The translations under genes and the position numbers were made by a program. This document shows positions 12,511-23,683 of a stretch of 64,000 nucleotides of DNA, one piece after another. Origin of the DNA: Sophora flavescens (Eukaryota; Streptophyta; Magnoliopsida; Fabales; Fabaceae); assembly GCA_030762895.1 (NCBI GenBank), contig CM061067.1, positions 55,028,200-55,092,199 on the forward strand, read 5' to 3'. The notes under the pieces were generated by a model. The model did not search any database and had not been told where the DNA came from. It saw only the letters and a program-made list of their open reading frames with translations. Within the stretch, counting starts at the first letter, position 1. Every line of letters starts with the position of its first letter.

Positions 12511-12837
12511 TCAGCAGCAAGGTCAATGTGCATGTGTCATTGGTTTGTTGATGCATTGTCTTCAAACTTGAAGTAGTTAGATGCAATAGGTAGATACTCA
12601 ATACATGTGCAGTAAGTTATAAGTTATAATTATGCATTGTTAAGATTTTCTATATTAGGGAAGGTTAACATGGTGCATACTCTAACATGCAGCTTATTTG
12701 AGTGGGTTAAGGTGAATTTTAGTTTGTCAACATTAATTCATATGAGAAGCTATAGTGAATCCATGATTGTTTTGTGACATTACTTATGAAAGATCTAATT
12801 TGTGCAGTTTCAGTGTGGCATCCACAATTGGATATAC

Positions 12838-15800
12838 ATGGATACTTCAAATGATTATGTGGACTGTGGTGGTGGTGATAGCGAAGCAAATGGAGTTGAC
12901 ATTGTTAATGATGATCAAGAAAAGTGGGAGCCTGCAACAGGGATGTGTTTTTATTCCATAGAGGATGTTAAATCATTTTATCGCGAGTATGCTTTAAGAA
13001 AGGGTTTTGGTTGGAAGACTAGAACATCAAGAAAAGGTGAGGATGGGCAGATTGGCTACTTAATGCTAGTATGTTCACGAGAGGGGTCCCGAGTGTTGGA
13101 AATTCCTTGTACATTGATGACACGTCCGACTAAGGGGAAGAATTGTCCGGCAAAAATTATTATTAAGTTGGGAAAAGATGGACTGTGGTACATTAATAAA
13201 TTTGAACCCAACCATTCTCACGAGATCAGCCCTACAAAGGCAAGGTTGTTCAAGGCTAACAAGAAACTGAACCTCCATGTAAAAAGAAGAATCCAAATCA
13301 ATGATGATGCAGGAGTGAGGATTAATAAGACTTTTCAGTCTCTCGTTACAGATGGAGGAGGGCATGAGCATATACCCTTTTGTGAAAAAGACGTGAGAAA
13401 TTATGTCAACAAAGAAATGCGTGCGATTGGGAAAGAAGGTGATGCTAAGGCCTTACTAAGCTATTTTTCTTGAATGACGGAGCAAAACAAAGATTTCTTC
13501 TATGCCATAGATATAGATGATGATTTTCATGTCAGAAATGTGTTTTGGGCTGATGCAAGAAGTAGAGCTAGTTATGCATATTTTGGAGATGTTTTGACAT
13601 TTGATACAACATATTTGACCAATAAGTATGACATGCCTTTTGCTACATTTGTTGGTGTGAATCACCATGGTCAATCAACATTACTTGGATGTAGTCTGGT
13701 TTCTGCAGAAGACACATAGTCATTTGTCTGGCTTTTCCAAACATGGCTTCATTGTATGGAGGGAAAAGCCCCTACGGGTATTGTCACTGACCAATGTAAT
13801 GCTATGCAAAATGTCATTGAGCTAGTCTTCCCTACAACTCGTCATAGGTGGTGTTTATGGCACATAATGAAAAAAATTCCTGAAAAACTTAGCGGATATG
13901 GTGAATATAAGAAGATTAAGTCTGCAATGAAAACATCGGTTTATGATACAGTCACAGCAGCTGATTTTGAAGATAGATGGACTTCCTTCGTTGACAAATT
14001 TGGCCTTGGACAGAATGAGTGGTTGGATGGGTTGTACAAGGAACGTCATAGATGGGCACCAACCATGCTGAAGAAATATTTTTGGGCAGGTATGTGGTCG
14101 TGTGCAAACTTGTCTGTCTTTTGTTTCAAATGCTTCTTAATATTTAGAGACGGATGATATTTTTGGATTTGATGCATCTGTTGCTGGCTTGCCTAGTGAT
14201 CATCAACAGTCATGGTGAATTTATGAGATTGTGATGTTTTATTTTGGGTAGTCACTGGTGTTGAATATTGATAAACAAGGCATTGACTTTTTTGTGTGTT
14301 ATTGTTGTTCTTTCTACTGTATGATACTCAATACTTGGCTACTATATGTCATCTACTTTATCGTTTTCACACTTAAAGTCTTTCTTGTTGTGTAAGTAGA
14401 AAATGAGTAGCTGAAAAATAAATAACAAAAAGTTTGAACTCATTCTCATTAAGTGTTATATCCCATATTAAGTTAGTTAGATGCATTTTCCACCTTCTCA
14501 TACTTTTTGTTAAAGTAAGCCGTGTAATGTCCATGGTTATCATAATTGGTTAATGGTTTTTCACTTGTATGAACTTGGGCAGGTATGTCAACAACGCAGC
14601 GAAGCGAGAGCATACATGCATTCTTTGATGGGTATATCAATTCAACAACAAGTCTGAATCAATTTGTAAAGCAGTATGATAATGCTCTCAAGAGTAGAGC
14701 CGAAAAGGAGTTTCAAGCTGATTTTCAATGCATGGATACAACAATTCCCTGCGGTTCAAACTCGTCAATTGAAAAGCAATTGCAATGTGAGTATACTCAT
14801 GCCAAGTTTAAGGAGGTTCAGGCTGAGTTTAGATCAAAGATTAGTTGTGCGTATTCTTTGAAGACCGTGGATGGTTGCGTTGCCACTTATCATGTGTTGG
14901 AGGAGGTCCTAGTTGGTGATAGAACAAAAGAATGTATATATATGGTTGTGTTTAATCGTGAGAACCATGAAGTCTGTTATGAATGTTCGTTGTTTGAGTT
15001 TAGAGGCATTCTGTGTCGCCATGTGCTTTGTGTGTGTACTCAAGAGAGGCTTAAAAATGTGCCGGATAAGTATGTTTTAGCAAGATGGAAGAAAAATATT
15101 AAAAGGAAATATTCATATATTAAGAGCAGCTACTGTGTGACATAATTGAAGTCACAAATGGAAAGATTTGATAGGTTGTGCAAGCATTTCTATGAGGTTG
15201 CTGAAGTATCTGCAGAGTCTGAAGTTGCAAGTAAGGCACTACATGAAAGGCTACATGAGTTTAGTTCTAATTTGCCCACCATGGATGCTACAATGCGGGA
15301 TGTTAACAAAAGTCCCATTGCTGACTCAAATCCAAACAATGGTCCCCACATTCGCAGTCCATTGCGTGTCAAACGTAAGGGATGCCCTCGTACAAATAGA
15401 AAAATAGGGGTAGTTGAAAAAGTTGTAAAAAGGGCGAAGAAGCGGTCACAACATACTGAAGACAAAGAGACTACCAAGGTATTTTTTTCCCTCCAGAAAT
15501 TCAGTATTAAACATACACACCACATGATTAATGATTAATTTGAACCTTAACCAAAATCCAATGAACATGTAAGTTTCAACAACAACATTTCTAAAATGTG
15601 CAGGAGGCAAACAATGGAATGGTGGGTAATCACAGTGGAAACAACATCCATGTAGAATCATCTCTTGACATTGTCACCAGTGAAGAATTGTTGGATACAA
15701 GCACTGTGGTTTGTGTCCAACATCAGATTGTGTTTAACGTGTATACTTTGTTTTATTATGTGTTGTCGGTTAAATTTTAGCAATTTGATGGATTTGTACC

Positions 15801-16154
15801 CCGTGATCTATACTTTCTACAAAATTCATGTGCCTTTTGTGGACAATGAGATGAAAATTTATGTTGATTGGTTTATTGTTTTTCTATACAGTCAATGTCC
15901 ATTTTTGAAGACAGTTGTTGTGTTCTTCAAAATCCAACAGTTTCAAGCCCTGTATTTAAGGGTTTAGAAGGCGTTACTTTGAATACACAGGCATGTAAAT
16001 TGTGGGTCATTTATATAGTTAAGGACTCCATTATTTTAGTTTCTTATATGGTGTTGTCCAGGTTGGATCCAGTATATCGTTCGTCGACCTTTTGACAACG
16101 TCTGATGTTGACTTCATGGGGTTTTCGCAGTTCACTACAAATTTGGATGATTAG
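12838..16154 (+). pseudogene. FAR1-related MULE transposase, multi-exon, three premature stops
   Basis: The first ATG of the model is at 12838, just after a likely acceptor (tttgtgcag, near 12807). Exon 1 (12838-14089) encodes a FAR1 DNA-binding domain (residues about 40-150, from FYSIEDVKSFYREYA to NHSHEI) followed by the MULE transposase core, with catalytic Asp in LTFDTTY (residue 256) and IVTDQ (residue 318). A phase-1 intron (14090-14582) precedes exon 2 (14583-15478), which holds the AGMSTTQRSES block and a SWIM zinc finger with C-Y-E-C and C-R-H. Probable further exons are 15604-15708, 15892-15990 and 16062-16154, all phase 0. Three in-frame stops break it: TGA 13471-13473, TAG 13717-13719 and TAA 15143-15145. 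Such proteins bind element ends and catalyse cut-and-paste transposition in the nucleus. The reading frame is otherwise well kept, so inactivation looks recent. Confidence 0.85.
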
Positions 16155-16539
16155 ACACATTTTAGATTTTAGTTGTCTTCACTAATGATATGTGTTTTTT
16201 GGTATATGGTTGTCAGTTGATGGTATGGTTTTCATAAGTCCTGGACTCTGGTACTAAACTTTGTGTACAATTTTTAGTGTTTAACGCTTTACCATTGGTT
16301 GTGCAGGTTGGTCGGGCGCCATAACTTTTGTCGGTTTTTTTGTATGACATGGTTGCAGCACAATGATCCATTATCTTGTAATATATGTATATGAACATTT
16401 ACTATGTGTATGTAGTTAAATACAAGTTGGTTGGGCGCAACCCATTGCGTGTTAGATTTTTCTATCATGAATGACAAAACCACCACTTGTTCTGTACATA
16501 CTTAGACAATCCTATGTAAATGATCCTGTATAAATGTCA

Positions 16540-18640
16540 ATGGAAATGATCATATATATCTGATGAATGCCTTCAATTACCTTGTGAATAACTTATTCCT
16601 AGATAATTAGGCCAAGTGTTGAATTCCTTTTAATTATCTGGTGAGTGTAGTTCATTTATCTGGTGAATGTCTCTAATTATCTGGTGAATGTCTGCAATTA
16701 TCTGGTGCATGACATGTATCATGGATACCCTGTTAATTATCTGGTGAATGCAGTTGAATTATCTGGTGAATGCCTTCTATTATCTGGTGAATGACACAGA
16801 TATTACATGGATACTAAGTTTGGTGAACGTCTTTTAATTATCTGGTGAGTGTAGTTGAATTATCCTGTGAGTGCCTTCATTTATCCGGTGAATGTCTTAT
16901 TCCTGGATTATTAGGCCCAGTGTTGAATGCATTATAATTATATGGTGAACGTAGTTCACTTTTCTAGTGAATGCTTTCAATTATGTGGTGAATGCCAATA
17001 ATAAAAGTTTTGGATGCCTTAGATTATCTGGTGAACGTAGTTTTATTATCTGGTGAATGCCTTCAATTATGTGGTGAATGCCTATCCAACCCAAGTTTTG
17101 GATGCCTTAGATTATCTGGTGAACGTAGTTCAATTATCTGGTGAATGCCTTCAATTATGTGGTGAATGCCAATACTAAAACCAAGTTTTGGATGCCTAAG
17201 ATTATCTGGTGAACGTAGTTCAATTTTCTGGTGAATGCCTTCAATTATGTGGTGAATGCCAATACTAAGACCAAGTTTTGGATGCCTTAGATTATCTAGT
17301 GAACGTAGTTCAATTATCTGGTGAATGCCTATACTAAACATCAAGTTTTGGATGCCTTAGATTATCTGGTGAACGTAGTTCACTTATCTGGTGAATGCCT
17401 ATACTGAACATCAAGTTTTGGATGCCTTAGATTATCTGGTTAACGTAGTTCAATTATCCGGTGAATGCCTTCAAATATCTGGTGAATGCCTATACTAAAC
17501 ATCAAGTTTTGGATGCCTTAGATTATCTGGTGAACGTAGTTAACTTATCTGGTGAATGCCTTCAAATATCTGGTGAATGCCTATACTAAACATCAAGTTT
17601 TGGATGCCTTAGATTATCTGGTGAACGTAGTTCAATTATCTGGTGAATGCCTTCAAATATCTAGTGAATGCCTATACTAAACATCAAGTTTTGGATGCCT
17701 TAGATTATCTGGTGAACGTAGTTCACTTATCTGGTGAATGCCTTCAATTATCTGGTGAATGCCAATACTAAACCCAGGTTTTGGATGCCTTAGATTATCT
17801 GGTGAACGTAGTTCAATTATCTGGGGAATGCCTTCAATTATGTGGTTAATGCCAATACTAAAACCAAGTTTTGGATGCCTTAGATTATCTGGTGAACGTA
17901 GTTCAATTATCTGGTGAATGCCTTCAATTATGTGGTGAATGCCTATACAACCCAAGTTTTGGATGCCTTAGATTATCTGGTGGATGTAGTTCACTTATCT
18001 GGTGAATGCCTTCAAATATCTGGTGAATGCCTATACTAAACTTCAAGTTTTGGATGCCTTAGATTATCTGGTGAACGTAGTTTACTTATCTGGCGAATGC
18101 CTTCAATAATGTGGTGACTGCCAATACTAAAATCAAGTTTTGGATGCCTTAGATTATCTGGTGAACGTAGTTCACTTATCTGGTGAATGCCTTCAAATAT
18201 CTGGTGAATGCCTATACTCAACATCAAGTTTTGTATGCCTTGGATTATCTGGTAAACGTAGTTCACTTATCTGGTGAATGCCTTCAATTATGTGGTGAAT
18301 GAAAATACTAAAATTAGTTTTGGATGCCTTAGATTATCTGGTGAATGTATTTAATTATCTGGTGAACGTAGTTCGCTTATCTGGTGAATGCCTTCAAATA
18401 TCTGGTGAATGCCTATAGTAAACATCAAATTTTGGATGCCTTAGATTATCTGGTGAACGTAGTTGACTTATCTGGTGAATGCCTTCAATTATGTGGTGAA
18501 TGCCAATACTAAAATTAGTTTTGGATGCCTTAGATTATCTGGTGAATGTATTCAATTATCTGGTGAACGTAGTTCGCTTATCTGGTGGATGCTTCAATTA
18601 TCTGGTGAATGCTTTAAATTATTTGGTAAATAACGTATCT
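16540..18640. repeat. Minisatellite array, about 90-bp higher-order period
   Basis: The array is built from variants of ttatctggtgaatgcc. From about 17007 onwards it settles into a unit of close to 90 bp, made of three ctggtga-type sub-repeats and a gttttggatgccttaga tail. Successive gttttggatgcc starts fall at about 17007, 17095, 17185, 17275, 17345, 17415, 17507, 17597, 17688, 17778, 17868, 17956, 18047, 18137 and 18228. Two units are about 70 bp and appear to lack one sub-repeat. 16540-17000 is less regular. The array occupies the gap between the 3' ends of the two convergent genes of the Mutator-like element. Confidence 0.9.
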
Positions 18641-18929
18641 TACCACCAAATCTTGGAGCAAATCAGTTATGTCATGACTGAACTTCACTCATCTTTTTCG
18701 TTATCTATTTAATGACTTGTCATGACACTTAAATTAGTTTCACACAACCATGTAAGGAATGTCAAACTTGTTAGCAATGTCGTAAGATATTTTGCACAAT
18801 AGTTAATATCTATTTTAAAGCTGATCATAGAATCCAGGCTTACCAATTCGAGAAATTACATACTACTCCTAAATTACAAAATAACAATGTACATATCAAG
18901 TTTTCATGTTCGAATATACAAATAAAAAA

Positions 18930-20680
18930 CTATTCTTTTATTGTCTTATCCTTTCTCATGTATGACTTGGTATATGGGGGATCAACTCTAGAAGATTGCT
19001 TCCGCATCCTATGGTTACCCTTCACCCTTGTTGCTATGTTTGACCCACCCTCCGGATCACCCTCCGTATTATGTTCACTACAAACAACAGTCACAATGGT
19101 AGATGGTTACTAAGCTTTATTTTTAATACAATGGTACTTTTTCATTGTGAACATGCAAATCATTACTTACAAGCGGGCACTTCAACTGGTGGTTCATTTG
19201 GTGCACCCATCGCTACTGCCGGAGGATCTACAATAGCATCATCAGCCTCCATCCGCGGAGAAATTGGCATTTCTACACCTGCATATACAATGATTCTCAA
19301 TGTGCTTTCATCAAGTAAACAACAAACACAAATTACAAAACAGGCAACTAGCTTGTTTAGTAACCACCACCTATTTGAACACCTGAAGACCCTACACTAC
19401 CCATGTCAGCATAAATATCCGCTAGGGGAGTTTAGTGAAGAGGGGATGAATCTTGTCCACCTAAAGTGGAACATCCCATATACTTATTGACTTGGGCTAT
19501 GTTTGATCGGTGACGAGTGGGACCATCTTTCAAAATGGCAACATCCGCCTCTAGAGCCAAGATCCTCTGTCGTTGCTCCCTAATTTTATGTCCGTGCTCC
19601 TAAATACTTTTGATATTCATCAACATGTACATATTGGGGTTGTTGCCCCCTAATGCATCCCGGACAATGGGTAGTTGGAGCTCAGCATCTGTTGCTATTA
19701 AAGCAACCGTTACCTGCAAACATCAGAATCACATCAACTAAACATTGTGTATATCAATTTTCAACATATAATAGAAAATATGGTATGGTTGGTACCCTTG
19801 TATTCATGAATGCTTCCTTCATTCTCTTCTTCCTCAATGTAACAATTGGCCAATTCAAAAACCGTGGGAAAGGGTGCTCGGAAGGAGTGCTAGGTGTATA
19901 GCCAATCGAGATATGGTTCATCACCCAGATCTACCAAAAATGATTGACATCATTAGTAGGAGTAAAATTTTGTTAACAAATCATTAGATGGTGATATAAC
20001 ATATGCAACAATACATACCTGTAGGATGTGTGCAAGCCACATAGATGTATTTCATGGTCATTTGACCCTTCGCCACTGCCAATGTGAGCTATGCTCAAAC
20101 TCGCAACCAAGAATTCATGAACTGCACATGCCCAACTGAAGCTATGGCTGGCATCCAGGTCATCCAGCATCCAGGCATAATCTGTGAAGACCAACTTGCC
20201 TGTCCTCGCAAAGTAAAAGACTCCGAAAGCAAGGAGTATATATGCCGTACAAAAATCCCCCACATTACGTGGAATGGCGGGCATCTTGTCAAGTATAGCC
20301 TCTACGGTTATATCAGCCCCCTCAAAAATAGACAGTGTATAGCACTGCTCAACAGTTGCACCTACCACAGGTTCACCTGTGGCTGGAAGTCCCAGAGCCA
20401 GACATACATCAGCAGGGGTAAAAAGGATCGGCGTACCCCTAACATTGAATGCTCGACCACCCTCATCCCACCTCCTCACAAGCTCCCACAATATGACGCT
20501 TGAAATATTAGGTTCCTTAGTCATTTTACTAACCCATTTGAATGGGATCGTATCCAACAAAGCACAATGCTCCTCTGAAAGTGCCTTGTTGATATCAATC
20601 AAGATTCCCGGCATACAAGCATGCCTCATATGAACCTGCCAAGTATCATTACATGAAATTTCAGTTGATTGTAAATACAT
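18930..20680 (-). pseudogene. Plant-mobile-domain-like gene captured by the Mutator-like element
   Basis: The main exon (20019-20680, Met at 20680) encodes about 220 residues with a W-E-L-V-R-R-W-D...F-T-P-A-D-V-C-L-A-L-G-L-P pattern. This resembles the aminotransferase-like plant mobile domain found in retroelement- and MULE-associated proteins. Assignment is by pattern only. It ends at a good donor (CTACAG|GTATGT). Further minus-strand exons are likely at about 19795-19930, 19450-19713 (a Leu/Ala-rich, coiled-coil-like stretch) and 18930-19077, which ends in a basic tail and stop. Joining the first two at the obvious sites gives a frame break, and the third has an in-frame stop (19600-19602), so it is probably dead. 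It reads towards the transposase gene and would be driven from the right arm. It could instead be a misjoined set of exons with an intact alternative model. Confidence 0.5.
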
Positions 20681-20699
20681 TGCACACGAGTAAGTACAA

Positions 20700-21580
20700 A
20701 TACAAATGAAGTTTCCTTACATTAATATCTGTTGATCAAGCCATTTTTCTTTGCTTTTTGTTTACCTGTTTATAGACGATCCAACACATCATAAGTTAGC
20801 ATCACATTAAAATCTTTTGTACTCACTGCAATTGTTTTTCTAAGTTTTCTGTATGGTACATATAGAAATCATCTCATAAGGAATGGTTGAGACAAAGTCA
20901 TGACAAACTAGAATTATATCGGGCCTAAAAAAATTCAAAACTTTGATGCAAACAAAATGCTTCAAAGATAAATTACAAGAAGCTAGAACTAACATTTATA
21001 CACACATGTTTTGAGTATGAAAGAGAATTAAAATCTGGTGGAAGAGTAAATAGATGCAAGGGCACCAGAACATTTACTTAGAGGATCAATGAGCATCAAT
21101 ACAAGTGTTGGTGGAACCTCCTGTGACTTTTCTGATTTTAGGACAGATTCTGCATAACTATGCAGAAGGTGAACCATAACTATGCAGAATGTGAACCTAA
21201 GTATGAATATTGTTAACCTGGGAAAGTGTGGAATTAGTTTTTGGGAAAGTTAAGCACCTAGTTCATGAGTTTACGTTGGAATTACCTTGAACTCAAACCT
21301 TTAGTCAATTGATATGAAATCTGTATAGTCAAACTCAAATATCTATTCTTGCTACCACACCACTCAGAAATATCATACGAAATATCTTCGCCAAATCTTA
21401 GGGCCAAATTATGAGCATAGCCTATAATGAACTCGTAGTACAAAGTAGCAACATATTATTTAAGGCCTTACTTCAATGCGGCATAACTCCCAAACTAAAA
21501 GTGAGCCTGTGATCTTAGTAGGATATCATAATACTGGTGCATATAGATTGTATGATCCAATGAAACAAAATTGAAATCAG
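20700..21580. other. Spacer upstream of the captured gene, nothing recognised
   Basis: This is AT-rich sequence inside the Mutator-like element, between the captured gene and the Copia fragment. It may be part of that gene's long first intron. No open frame or repeat in it is supported. Confidence 0.4.
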
Positions 21581-21581
21581 C

Positions 21582-22590
21582 AGAGATGTGCATGTTAGTG
21601 AAACTGAATCATGGGATTGGAAGGAGCAAAGGAGTAGTCTCAATCCTGTGACTCCAGTATTGATTGGAGATGAAACTGAAGTGAATGAGCAGGAACTGGT
21701 AACTGAAGCTACTCAGGGAACAAGGCCACATAGAGAGAGGCAGATTCCAAACAGATTTACTGACTTTGATATGCTGCCTGACAGTGCAATGTCATTAGAA
21801 TGTGAACTGGTCCATTTTGCTCTTCTGGCAGATGCAGAACCAGTGAGTTATGAGCAAGCTATGACAGAACAGAACTGGAAAGCAGCAATGATTGAAAAAC
21901 TTAATGCCATTGAGAGGAATCATACATGGGAGTTGGTTGATAAACCAACAGATAAGAAGCCAATTGATGTGCAATGGATATTCTAACTGAAATTGAATCA
22001 TGATGGCTCTATTGTTATGCATAAGGCAAGATTGGTTGCTAGAGGTTTTCTGCATAAACCTGGAGTTGATTACTCAGAAGTCTTTGCACCAGTGGCAACA
22101 CTAGAGACCATAAGGCTAGTAGTGGCCTTAGCAAGCAATAATGGATGGTCTTTCTTTCACATGGATGTGAAATCTGCATTTTTGAATGGACCCCTTGAAG
22201 AAATAATATATGTTACTCAACCACCAGGAATTTGAAATTAAAGGGAAAGAAGGTATGGTGTACAAACTGAATAAGGCTCTTTATGGCCTTAAACAAGCCC
22301 CTCTGGCTTGGAATAAAAGAATAGATACCTTTCTACTTCAACATGAGTTTACTAAGTGCTCAATGGAGTATGGAGTGTATGTGAAGGTGAATAAAAAGGC
22401 AAGCTTGCTGCTCATTTGCATATATGTTGATAATCTGCTAGTGACTAGAAATGATCCTATAGAAATTGAGTGTTTTAAAACACTAATGATGGTTGTGTTT
22501 GAAATGACATACTTAGGAAAGTTGTCATATTTCCTTCGAATGGAGTTTGCAACTGCTCCAAAAGGAATTGTACTGCACCAGAAGAAATAG
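21582..22590 (+). mobile_element. Copia reverse-transcriptase fragment in right arm region
   Basis: The plus strand encodes the stretch shared with the left arm (21588-21986), then continues into a Copia reverse transcriptase with KARLVARGF, FHMDVKSAFLNG, NKALYGLKQAP and the active-site block IYVDNLLVT. The usual YVDD is YVDN here. A stop at 21984-21986 and a frame change near 22210-22235 break it. There are no LTRs, primer site or integrase, so it is an internal fragment carried by the Mutator-like element and not an independent insertion. Confidence 0.85.
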
Positions 22591-22840
22591 CCATAGTGTC
22601 ATCGATTAATGTTGACAAACTAAGCTTCATCATTATAACTATAAAGCACAAAGGCTGGAACTATAAAATAGTAAAGTAAAACATGAACCACCAAACTTGA
22701 AAAATCTTCCACACCAGCGAAAACAACCACCTTTCACTGCTTTCCAATCGTACTTTCCATTACACAGTATCCTCCTCCAACCAACTTGAGATGCACATTG
22801 CTATAAGATCAATTTACCAGGATTATAAAAACCATTATTG
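22591..22840. other. Filler between Copia fragment and right arm
   Basis: About 250 bp with no match elsewhere in the window separate the longer Copia fragment from the short Copia tail (22841-22925) that belongs to the inverted repeat. This marks a rearrangement that the left arm lacks. Confidence 0.5.
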
Positions 22841-23667
22841 CCATTGAGAGGAATCATACATAGGAGTTGGTTGATAAACCAACAGATAAGAAATCAATTG
22901 ATGTGCAATGGATATTCTAACTGAAAAGTGCAATGAACAAGCCAAGTACTTTCAACCAAAAAGTGCATTTTACACTGTCACACTACCAAACAGTACAAAT
23001 CATAACATCATTCCATCACTAGAAAGGCCTCAAGCGATAAAGCCATGAAAGAAACAACGTGACTAGCAAATAAACCCTAGGGAGAATAGACAAAGCTTAC
23101 CTAGCTATAGCTTCAGCAGTGCCCAAAGGATGAGATGCGGGATTATGAGAGTGAGTGAGCTAGGGTTTGTTTGATTTGGTGGTGGGTGGCGATATGAGAG
23201 ATCAACAGAATCAGGGAAGGAAGAAAGGAGGGTTTTTCCTCACCTGTTCTTGTGGTGGGGTTCGCCGTCGATGAGTGGTGGGTGGCAGCGTTTCCGCTGT
23301 GGCTGGCACTGGGCTTTGCTAGTGGGTGGTGGTGGCATTTGGGAACAGAGCGTCGAGGCAGTGAGAAGAAAGAGTGAATAAGAAAGAGCGAGTGGGTGGT
23401 GGTGGCATTCGGGAACAGAGCATCGCGACAGTGAGAAGACAGAGTGAAGAAGAAAGAGCGTCGAGGTAGTGAGAAGAAAGAGTGAAGGAGGGAAGATTGG
23501 AGGGAAAACACAGTGAGAAGACAGAGTGAAGAAGAAAGAGTGTCGAGGCAGTGAGAAGAAAGAGTGAAGGAGGGAAGATTGGAGGGAACATTTTCCTCAT
23601 AATCACGAAATTGCCACCCACTTATACAGTGTAACCGTAAGTGTCGCAAATTTCGTGTTCGTTTAGC
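22841..23667 (-). repeat. Right terminal inverted repeat of the Mutator-like element
   Basis: This arm is the inverted counterpart of 11234-12110, with the same pyrimidine-rich minisatellite (here as gaagaaagag on plus) and the mirrored splice donor. It begins on its inner side with about 80 bp of Copia sequence (22841-22925). Read on minus, it would deliver a promoter and 5' exon towards the plant-mobile-domain-like gene. Confidence 0.85.
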
Positions 23668-23683
23668 AATTCTGGTCAAAGAA

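Larger units (their letters stand above)
11234..23667. mobile_element. Large Mutator-like element with long TIRs and two convergent genes
   Basis: The two ends are long inverted copies of each other (11234-12110 and 22841-23667), both starting GCTAAACGAACACGAAATTT. Weaker similarity extends about 15 bp further out. Inside, from the left, come a FAR1/MULE transposase pseudogene on plus, a 90-bp-period minisatellite, a plant-mobile-domain-like gene on minus, and Copia fragments next to each arm. Each arm contains a strong splice donor (tatagctag|gtaagctttg at about 11801 on plus, mirrored on minus), so each arm probably supplied a promoter and 5' UTR exon to one gene. This matches the layout of maize MuDR. 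No 9-bp target duplication is resolvable at the present edges. The element is broken and cannot encode an active transposase. Confidence 0.8.

Noticed and set aside
12838..16154. Domesticated FAR1/FHY3 transcription factor
   Set aside because: Three in-frame stops and placement between transposon inverted repeats indicate a transposase pseudogene.
17063..18266. Repetitive minus-strand frames as a repeat-protein gene
   Set aside because: They are explained by a minisatellite period divisible by three. No start context, domain or conserved ends support coding.
16540..18640. Regularly spaced repeats that superficially resemble a CRISPR array
   Set aside because: The 'spacers' are themselves repeated, the units are tandem with a 90-bp higher-order period, and the context is plant nuclear DNA.
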